A stretch of 7,288 bases of DNA from JAXGVG01 sp040773965 (GTDB lineage Bacteria; Pseudomonadota; Alphaproteobacteria; UBA9219). The notes beneath the pieces are model-generated. The model did no database searches, was not told the origin of the DNA, and saw only the letters and a list, made by a program, of their open reading frames with translations. Positions 1 to 4,784 of the stretch are shown here, in pieces (positions within the stretch are counted from its first letter, which is position 1; each line of letters begins with the position of its first letter). Location: assembly GCA_040773965.1 (NCBI GenBank), contig JAXGVG010000096.1, positions 1 through 7,288 on the forward strand, in the 5' to 3' direction. The position numbers and the translations under genes are program-made.

Positions 1-140
1 GGCTTCGATCCGTTGCTGCAAGAACTGTTGATGTTCTTTGGGATGCCATCGGCAGCCTTCTCGACTCTTTCTCTCCCGCCGAATGTTCCAACTATCTTGC
101 AAACTCAGGATATGGGACAACCTAATGGGAATAGGCTCTA
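1..140 (+). mobile_element. IS630-family element, right end (approximate)
   Basis: This covers the transposase tail plus about 15 bases after its stop codon. The stretch 126-140 ends in GGCTCTA. IS630 elements insert at TA and normally end very soon after the transposase stop, so the element probably ends at the TA at 139-140. This border is inferred: the partner inverted repeat is outside the window and could not be compared. Confidence 0.35.
3..125 (+). CDS. IS630-family transposase, C-terminal end (partial, cut by window edge)
   Basis: The frame starting at base 3 is open from the window edge for 40 codons and stops with TAA at 123-125. The peptide contains ARTVDVLWDAIG and, near the end, FSPAECSNYLANSGY. 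This closely matches the usual C-terminus of IS630/Tc1-mariner-type transposases (DDE_3 domain), which end in a short FSPxECxNYFxxAGY tail; the match is from memory of the family. Only this tail is visible: the DDE catalytic residues lie outside the window, so I cannot tell whether the gene is intact. It is convergent with the zeta toxin gene. Two other frames are also open here (one to 141, one from 38 to 265), but neither gives a recognisable protein. Confidence 0.75.
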   Translation, partial: LRSVAARTVDVLWDAIGSLLDSFSPAECSNYLANSGYGTT

Positions 141-269
141 AGCCTTTGAAATCCCGAACAATGCAAAACACTCCCAAATTCTCCATGCCAGAAAAATGGC
201 AGAAAATTTTGGACGGTGACCAAGGGATTATTGGGGCAGAAAATGATGAAATGACTGCGCAATAAGGCC

Positions 270-1319
270 CTACTTGGGGTCTCTTGTTGCTGGCTTGGGG
301 GCAAAATGTTTGGCAGATCCAACGGCATGGTTTCTGGCGTTTTCATAGCTGACCAAAAGCCCGCCGTCTGTTTTAACAAAATGATGGTTCGGTGTTCTGT
401 GTACTACGACGAGCCCGGAGGGAGGCGATCCAGCGCAGAGCTCTTGGGCCAGCGCAAAATATTCAGCCTCGACAGCATAAAGTCTTGCCGTGCGAACATA
501 CCATTTGGGTTTCAGGATGCCAGCCGCTCTTGTCTCAATTCTTTCGAGAAGAACTTTCCACGCATTGTTGTGATCTCCCCTTTCCTCCGGTGACCACAGA
601 CGTTGTTGTTCTTTGACAAGAGCATCTCCTGCTCCCCGATGAATCAGGCGGTCTTCCGAAAAATACAAATCCTTTCCGTCACGACTAAAAACGCCGACGC
701 GCTCCAGTCGCGCGTTTTCTGCGAGATAATCGACGTTTTGTGGGAAAACCTTATACACCTGATTGTGAAACGGGATGGGAACCCATCGCGGAACTCGCTC
801 AGACCCATCCATCATTTTCTCGATATCATCTTCAAAACGTCGGAAAATTCCATACACGCTGTGTTTGGCATTTGCTGCAACAGTGAAAAGATCAACGGCA
901 AACCCTTCTTTTTGAAAATCTTTGATTAAATCGCCAATACGGTTCGCGTGGCGAATGGTTGCTTGATAGACTACGTTGTTTTTTGCGTGCCTCGCATCTA
1001 ACAGAAGGTGGCTTGTCCATCCCCAACATTCTTTGTTGGTAACAGCGGACATTTTGAAGGGGAATTCTTTGAAGACTGCTTCGACATCGGGATAGTCAGG
1101 GCGAATATCATCAATGTCTGCCATAACAGGCATGCCGAGTTTTTTAAGTTCTTTTCGTGCGCGAATTGCTACTCTTGATTTTCCTGCCCCAGGTTGGGCA
1201 CCGACAAGTATCAGGCGAGGCAAGCTCAAGGAGGGTTTGCCGAAAGCAAACCTGTTGAAAACGGTTTCATAAACGTCTCTGCGTTGTTGATCCGTAACAT
1301 CAAATTTATCGGGGCCCAT
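270..1319 (-). CDS. Zeta-toxin family P-loop kinase (probable toxin of a toxin-antitoxin pair)
   Basis: 349 aa. Residues 36-48 form a beta strand leading into a Walker A motif, GAQPGAGKS, with K47 and S48 as phosphate-binding residues. An acidic segment follows, DIDDIRPDYP at about 68-77, which matches the zeta D-x-D-x-(F/I)-R-x-x-(H/Y)-P region that carries the catalytic base. Further zeta-like landmarks are VYQATIRHA (118-125) and FRRFED (159-164), where family members keep an arginine at the active site. Known zeta toxins (Streptococcus zeta, PezT) phosphorylate UDP-N-acetylglucosamine and so block peptidoglycan synthesis; the same substrate here is inference. The kinase core seems to end near residue 215. 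The remaining ~130 residues, including VVVHRTPNHHFVKTDGG, are a C-terminal part I do not recognise. The start is the ATG at 1319, which overlaps the end of the upstream gene by 14 nt. Only a distant GAGG lies upstream, so translation is probably coupled to that gene. The stop is TAG. Confidence 0.85.
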   Translation of the reverse strand: MGPDKFDVTDQQRRDVYETVFNRFAFGKPSLSLPRLILVGAQPGAGKSRVAIRARKELKKLGMPVMADIDDIRPDYPDVEAVFKEFPFKMSAVTNKECWGWTSHLLLDARHAKNNVVYQATIRHANRIGDLIKDFQKEGFAVDLFTVAANAKHSVYGIFRRFEDDIEKMMDGSERVPRWVPIPFHNQVYKVFPQNVDYLAENARLERVGVFSRDGKDLYFSEDRLIHRGAGDALVKEQQRLWSPEERGDHNNAWKVLLERIETRAAGILKPKWYVRTARLYAVEAEYFALAQELCAGSPPSGLVVVHRTPNHHFVKTDGGLLVSYENARNHAVGSAKHFAPKPATRDPK

Positions 1320-1653
1320 CGGGTTTTTTGAACCTCGTCAAATGATCTTTAGGTGTAATATCTTTTTCTTTTATGCCGCCGTACTTCTTGCCTAATTCGA
1401 GAGCGTACTGTTCTGCTTTATCCAAAACCTTTTTGTCGCCTTCCCAGTCCCAAATGTTTTCATACTGTTCTTTAAGTGTCTTCAATACGGCGGCGTAGTG
1501 TTGGGTTATCTCATTATCATCGCCAAAACTCTCCTGTGCCCGTCTGTGCCAACGAGCCATCATAGCGGATGCTCCCAAATTAGCGCTTTTTGCGCTTTGG
1601 AAGGCAAACTCTTCTTCATCGGCCTGAGCCAAACTTTCTGCTCTTTTGTCCAT
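1306..1653 (-). CDS. Small helical protein, probable antitoxin partner of the zeta toxin
   Basis: 115 aa, highly charged and apparently all-helical, with no signal peptide or membrane segment. I do not recognise its family. The N-terminal 45 residues are rich in Ala, Glu and Arg (MMARWHRRAQESFGDD at 31-46). The middle looks like a long amphipathic helix (about 50-92), and the basic tail ends in TRFKKPDGPR. It has no evident ribbon-helix-helix or other DNA-binding motif. The antitoxin role is inferred from position: it is the first gene of a two-gene unit, is about the size of epsilon/PezA-type partners, and its TAA stop lies 14 nt inside the kinase gene. The start at 1653 is supported by AAGGGG six bases upstream. 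A TAAAAT box lies in the 104-bp gap after the integrase (minus strand, 1706-1711) without a convincing -35, so a separate promoter is possible but not shown. It could instead be a chaperone or an unrelated small protein. Confidence 0.75.
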   Translation of the reverse strand: MDKRAESLAQADEEEFAFQSAKSANLGASAMMARWHRRAQESFGDDNEITQHYAAVLKTLKEQYENIWDWEGDKKVLDKAEQYALELGKKYGGIKEKDITPKDHLTRFKKPDGPR

Positions 1654-1757
1654 GGCAATCCCCTTTATAAACGAGCAAGGTTACTCAATCGCTAATCTTT
1701 ACCATATTTTAACCATTTATGTCATCGAAGATTGCATTTTCGGGGAATTATTGTTGG

Positions 1758-2969
1758 TTAACCCAGCTGCCGCTCTATCGCGATGGCCAGTGCTTGATCG
1801 GCGGCATCGTCTTTCCAGAGGTGGCCGTAGGTGTCCATGGTCATTTTGATGGACGAATGCCCCATCATGACCTGCAGCTGCTTGGGGCCGATGCCTTGTT
1901 CGATGGACAGGCTGGCGAAGGCATGGCGCAGCTGGTGGGGCGTGAAGGCGGGGATGACCTTTTCCTTTCCCGTCTTCTTTTCGATGACGGCGGCGCCGGT
2001 TTTCGGATCGCGCACGGGCGCGGCCAGTCCCGCCTTTCTCATCATCGGCGCCCACCAACGATAATACAGGTTCTGATAGGATTCGGCCTTGCCCGTTTTT
2101 GTCCCGAACACCAAGGCTTCGGGATCGTCTTTGATGCCGCCAGCCAGAATCCATTTTTTCAGCGCCAGAACATCCTCCGGCGACAGCGCGAGCGTGCGAA
2201 ATGATGTATGCGATTTTGGAGGGCCTATCTTGCAGTAATCGTCGGCACGCTGGATGATTTTCATATGCGGGGCCTTGCCGCTCAACTGCAAGGCCTTACG
2301 CGGCAGGCCCCGCACTTCCGAGATGCGTAGCCCACGAAAGACCATAAGGCGCAGCATGGCCGTTGATTTGCCCGTAATATCGCACTCCGTTGCAGCGGCC
2401 AAAATCTTGCGGATTTCTTCCTTCGGTGGAATCATGATCTGGTGTTTGTCATAGCGTTTGGGGCGTTCCAGCCTGATGCCTTCGCACGGATTGTGCGCGA
2501 GCCAGCCTCTGCGGCGGCAATGGGTCAGCAACATGCGCAAGGTCATATAAACTTTCATGCCCAAAGCGTGAGACAGCGATCCATCCAATTCTTCCACAAA
2601 CGCCTGAATATGCGCTGGGGTCAATTGGCTCATGCCGATGTCGGCAATCGGCTGTGGCGAGATGTGTTTTTCAAAATGCGTGCGATAATGGCGCACCGTT
2701 GTCCGTTCGCGTTTACCTACACGTTGTAGGTTTTCCAGATAATGCAGCCATTCATCCCACCCCTTGCGAACGGTGCGCGAGGCGCTGGCGGGTACATGCT
2801 TGCCATCCGCCAGTTCGGCTTCGATCTTGACCCGCCACGCATCCGCTGCCGCCTTTGTCTCAAACGTCTTGCGATGCCGTTTCTTTAGGCCATCCATGTA
2901 GGTAAGCTGATAGCCGTAAGTCGGGCTACCGTCTCCCTTTTTCCATGAAATTTTGCGGATGGTGGCCAT
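1758..2969 (-). CDS. Tyrosine recombinase / phage-type integrase
   Basis: 403 aa. Residues 1-60 form an N-terminal arm-type DNA-binding region (SPTYGYQLTYMDGLKKRHRK, then a helix KAAADAWRVKIE) of the AP2-like kind found in phage and island integrases. Residues 65-165 are the SAM-like core-binding domain. The catalytic domain spans about 175-395 and keeps the full active site: R215 in GLRISEVRGL, K252 in PPKSHTSFR, H345 and R348 in TPHQLRHAF, H371 in MMGHSS, and the nucleophile Y381 in DTYGHLW. It should therefore be active in strand exchange between att sites. The length is typical. I place the start at the ATG at 2969, which begins MATIRKISW. The frame stays open upstream to 3137, but that extension runs out of frame through the IS481 transposase gene and does not look like protein. 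No clear Shine-Dalgarno precedes the ATG. No tRNA or obvious attachment site was found nearby. Confidence 0.94.
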   Translation of the reverse strand: MATIRKISWKKGDGSPTYGYQLTYMDGLKKRHRKTFETKAAADAWRVKIEAELADGKHVPASASRTVRKGWDEWLHYLENLQRVGKRERTTVRHYRTHFEKHISPQPIADIGMSQLTPAHIQAFVEELDGSLSHALGMKVYMTLRMLLTHCRRRGWLAHNPCEGIRLERPKRYDKHQIMIPPKEEIRKILAAATECDITGKSTAMLRLMVFRGLRISEVRGLPRKALQLSGKAPHMKIIQRADDYCKIGPPKSHTSFRTLALSPEDVLALKKWILAGGIKDDPEALVFGTKTGKAESYQNLYYRWWAPMMRKAGLAAPVRDPKTGAAVIEKKTGKEKVIPAFTPHQLRHAFASLSIEQGIGPKQLQVMMGHSSIKMTMDTYGHLWKDDAADQALAIAIERQLG

Positions 2970-3180
2970 GAAACTGACTGGGCTTTCCGTAACGGTAGGG
3001 CCGCTGGATACGGTCGGCCAGGCCGTAAATCCCGCACTCCTTGTAGCGGTCGTAAATCTTGTAGCCCGTCTTGCGGGAAATCCCGAACTCGCGGCACAGT
3101 TGGGCCATCTTCTCACCGTCCTCCAGACGGAGAACAAAACGCATGCGTTCGTTCATCACCGAACTCTCCTTCCATGGCAT
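2926..3180 (-). pseudogene. IS481-family transposase, N-terminal fragment truncated by the integrase junction
   Basis: The ORF begins MPWKESSVMNERMRFV and carries a helix-turn-helix (about residues 24-51, LCREFGISRKTGYKIYDRY) followed by RIQRPYRYG. This is the standard start of IS481-family transposases, which are normally about 300-400 aa with a C-terminal DDE (rve) domain. Similarity stops near residue 65 (base ~2986). The last 19 residues, ending in MEKGRR, are integrase-gene DNA read in another frame, with TAG at 2926-2928. No DDE domain is left, so it cannot act as a transposase, although the isolated helix-turn-helix could still bind the IS end. The start at 3180 has a strong ribosome binding site, GGGGAGG, five bases upstream (minus strand, bases 3186-3192). 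The ORF overlaps the integrase start by 44 nt. Confidence 0.85.
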
Positions 3181-3260
3181 TTCGGCCTCCCCGCTTGCTG
3201 CATCAAGCGGAAAAGTGTAACCCGTGTGTCCGGTACAAACTGTCACCTATGTGTCGGAAC
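2986..3260 (-). mobile_element. IS481-family insertion sequence, left-end remnant
   Basis: This remnant holds the terminal repeat region (3215-3258), a short leader, the transposase start and its first ~65 codons. The right half of the element is absent from the window. The outer border is placed at about 3258-3262 because the terminal repeat ends there and the stop codon of the neighbouring membrane protein is at 3263-3265. The inner border (~2986) is where transposase similarity ends and integrase DNA begins. Both borders are uncertain by several bases. No target-site duplication can be seen, since only one end is present. Confidence 0.75.
3215..3258 (-). repeat. Two direct copies of the IS481 terminal binding motif
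   Basis: Plus-strand bases 3216-3232 (TGTAACCCGTGTGTCCG) and 3241-3257 (TGTCACCTATGTGTCGG) match at 13 of 17 positions and lie 25 bp apart. On the minus strand this is the familiar GACACATAGGTGACA...GGACACACGGGTTACA arrangement at the ends of many IS481 elements. The two copies are presumably paired transposase-binding sites, with the outer one forming the terminal inverted repeat. Confidence 0.65.
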
Positions 3261-3262
3261 GT

Positions 3263-4498
3263 TCATTCAAAAACCTTCGCCCAGGCGGCAAGCACAACTA
3301 AAATCAATCCCGGCACCACACGTAGAGCGAAAGAAGAACCTCCGCTTGCAACGGCAAATATCATTTTACTGATGGTGTTGGTTGAAATACCGGCAAGAAT
3401 GGGAATGAGGGCATCCGCCGCGCTCATCTTCCCCGTGGCAACAAGGGAGGCGACCGAGATGGCGGCGGCATGCGCGTCGACTATGCCCGCCAGCGCGGCG
3501 GCGATGATAACGCCGGTTCCCCCAAAATGTTCGCGCAACACGGCAGACGCGAACATGATGAAGGATAATGCCGCCGCAAAAAGCAATGCCTTGGTGAAAT
3601 CAAAGGCTCTTCCCGGCTGCGGTTCGCTTTCGGTCTTTTCACGCATGGCAAGGAACGTGAACACGCCTCCATAGGCGGCAGCGGCAATTCCTGCATAAAC
3701 AAAAGGGATTAGGAGCGTATGGAGCGTCTCAATGCTTGTTGTGCCGACAACGGCGATCATCTGAACAAAAGTCGCGACCGTCGACAAGGCGGCTCCCGCG
3801 ATGGCCGCCGTGCGAATATGCGGCGATTGTGCCGCACGTGCGCCCATGGCGCCGATGGTTGCCGTGCTGGAAATAAAGCCGGAGGCAAGTCCGGCGATGG
3901 GAAGCCCGAACCGGGCGCCCAGAGAACGAAGAGCGATATAACCGAAGGCGCTGATGGCCATGACCAGAACGACAACGAGCCATATCTTATAGAGATTGAA
4001 AGCGTCGTAGGGTCCCATAGAACGATTGGGAAGAAGAGGGAGGATAACAAGCGTAGCGCTGGCAAAAACCAGCGCATCCCTGATTTCAGTTTTCGTAAGA
4101 ACTTTCTGGGTAAAATTGTGGAGTGTCCCTCGGGACGCGAGGAGAACGGTCGTGGCGACGGCAAGTCCTGCCGCCAATTCAGGTTGCCGCATGGAAAGGC
4201 TGCCAAGCAATAAAACCAGAACCAGAGAGACTTCCGTCGTCAATCCGGGATCGTCTTCGTTGGTGCGCCAATAGGCAAGGGCGGTCAAGGCCATGACGCC
4301 GATCATGGTGATTGCCAAAACCAGTTCGCCTCCAACGGTAATGCTGATTGCGCCGGCGAGCGAGGCCAAGGTAAACGTGCGAATTCCTGCGGCGGTCTGT
4401 AATGTTCCCTGACCTTTGCGGTGCTCCCTTTCACCGCCAATCAGCAAACCTATTCCAAGCGCAGTGGCCAGGTTCATAATCACAGGATCAACGTTCAT
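3263..4498 (-). CDS. MgtC/SapB-DUF4010 family membrane protein
   Basis: 411 aa, inner-membrane, with about a dozen hydrophobic helices. The N-terminal ~130 residues are an MgtC/SapB-type domain: LATALGIGLLIGGEREHRKG (10-29) contains the family's GxERE-like cytoplasmic motif, followed by AGIRTFTLASLAGA. The C-terminal half is the DUF4010 region, with GLASGFISSTATIGAMGAR (203-221), AGIVDAHAAAISVASL (337-352) and STNTISKMIFA (372-382). MgtC proteins are linked to growth at low magnesium and to survival in macrophages; the function of the DUF4010 form is not settled, so I give no substrate. Two tandem ATGs lie at 4501 and 4498. AGGAGG at 4503-4508 is one base from the first and four from the second, so I prefer 4498. 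The TGA is only a few bases from the IS481 end, so any native terminator has been displaced and the last residue or two may have been altered by the insertion. Confidence 0.9.
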   Translation of the reverse strand: MNVDPVIMNLATALGIGLLIGGEREHRKGQGTLQTAAGIRTFTLASLAGAISITVGGELVLAITMIGVMALTALAYWRTNEDDPGLTTEVSLVLVLLLGSLSMRQPELAAGLAVATTVLLASRGTLHNFTQKVLTKTEIRDALVFASATLVILPLLPNRSMGPYDAFNLYKIWLVVVLVMAISAFGYIALRSLGARFGLPIAGLASGFISSTATIGAMGARAAQSPHIRTAAIAGAALSTVATFVQMIAVVGTTSIETLHTLLIPFVYAGIAAAAYGGVFTFLAMREKTESEPQPGRAFDFTKALLFAAALSFIMFASAVLREHFGGTGVIIAAALAGIVDAHAAAISVASLVATGKMSAADALIPILAGISTNTISKMIFAVASGGSSFALRVVPGLILVVLAAWAKVFE

Positions 4499-4577
4499 CA
4501 TGCCTCCTGCTTCGTTAAGGCGTTCAGCAACACGAAAAAGAAATTCACGTTTGGCGGCGGCCGGGCATTCGTCCGGA

Positions 4578-4606
4578 AATATATCCTGAATCTGCGGGAC
4601 GGCAAA
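4578..4606 (-). promoter_or_regulatory. Possible promoter of the MgtC/DUF4010 gene
   Basis: On the minus strand, TATATT (bases 4578-4583) matches the -10 consensus at 5 of 6 positions. TTGCCG lies 16 bp upstream (4600-4605, 4 of 6), or TTTGCC 17 bp upstream. The start codon is about 77 bases downstream. Both boxes fall inside a nested inverted repeat (4580-4620), as an operator would. The assignment rests on consensus only. Confidence 0.35.
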
Positions 4607-4620
4607 GGCCGTTGGATATA
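4580..4620. repeat. Nested inverted repeat upstream of the MgtC/DUF4010 gene
   Basis: The outer arms are TATATCC (4580-4586) and GGATATA (4614-4620), a perfect 7-bp pair. Inside them, ACGGC (4599-4603) and GCCGT (4608-4612) form a 5-bp stem with a 4-base loop. The structure overlaps the candidate -10 and -35. It could be an operator or, if transcription begins further upstream, a leader RNA hairpin. Confidence 0.4.
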
Positions 4621-4660
4621 CTCCCCGTCAAGCCGTCCGTTTGGCGTGGAGTCATGAAGT

Positions 4661-4701
4661 AAAAACAGCCAAGCCCAGGGCCCCGGGCAAGCGGGGGGCT
4701 G
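4661..4701 (-). terminator. Probable intrinsic terminator after the permease-UspA gene
   Basis: Read on the minus strand, CAGCC (4701-4697) pairs with GGCTG (4670-4666). Between them lies a second GC stem, GCCC/GGGC (4688-4685 with 4676-4673). The outer stem is followed at once by TTTTT (4665-4661). The stem is interrupted by an uneven internal loop, so the fold is not ideal, but position and U-tract suit the gene ending at 4785 and separate it from the next gene. Confidence 0.5.
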
Positions 4702-4710
4702 CATGATCGC

Positions 4711-4743
4711 AAGACCCGGGCGACATGTCGTGTGCCGGGTCTT
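4711..4743. repeat. Strong 9-bp hairpin in the 3' region of the permease-UspA gene
   Basis: AAGACCCGG (4711-4719) is a perfect complement of CCGGGTCTT (4735-4743). The 15-base loop contains the self-complementary CGACATGTCG. No T-run follows on either strand, so alone it is not a classic terminator. It lies 41 bases past the stop codon and may stabilise the transcript end or assist the T-tract hairpin just beyond it. Confidence 0.55.
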
Positions 4744-4784
4744 TGCGGCGTGTCTGAAACCAAAATTTCCGCTCGGAAGCGCGT

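Noticed and set aside
186..201. Hairpin TGCCA-GAAAAA-TGGCA between the IS630 end and the zeta gene.
   Set aside because: Only five base pairs and no proper T-run directly after it on either strand, so not called as a terminator.
161..265. A 34-codon plus-strand reading frame (MQNTPKFSMPEKWQK...), the end of a longer open frame from 38.
   Set aside because: It has no ribosome binding site and no recognised family, and the upstream part of its frame overlaps the IS630 transposase tail out of frame. Probably chance.
1..2827. The 10-mer GGCTTCGATC occurs at 1-10 and again at 2818-2827; considered as att direct repeats.
   Set aside because: The second copy lies inside the integrase coding region and neither is extended by flanking identity. 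Likely chance.
2970..3137. N-terminal extension of the integrase frame by 56 codons.
   Set aside because: It runs in a different frame through the IS481 transposase, is Arg/Thr/Ser-rich and unlike integrases. The MATIRK start is far more typical.
3719..4213. Long plus-strand ORF of 164 codons opposite the MgtC/DUF4010 gene.
   Set aside because: Antisense shadow of a well-supported membrane protein; its translation is low in hydrophobic order and matches no family.
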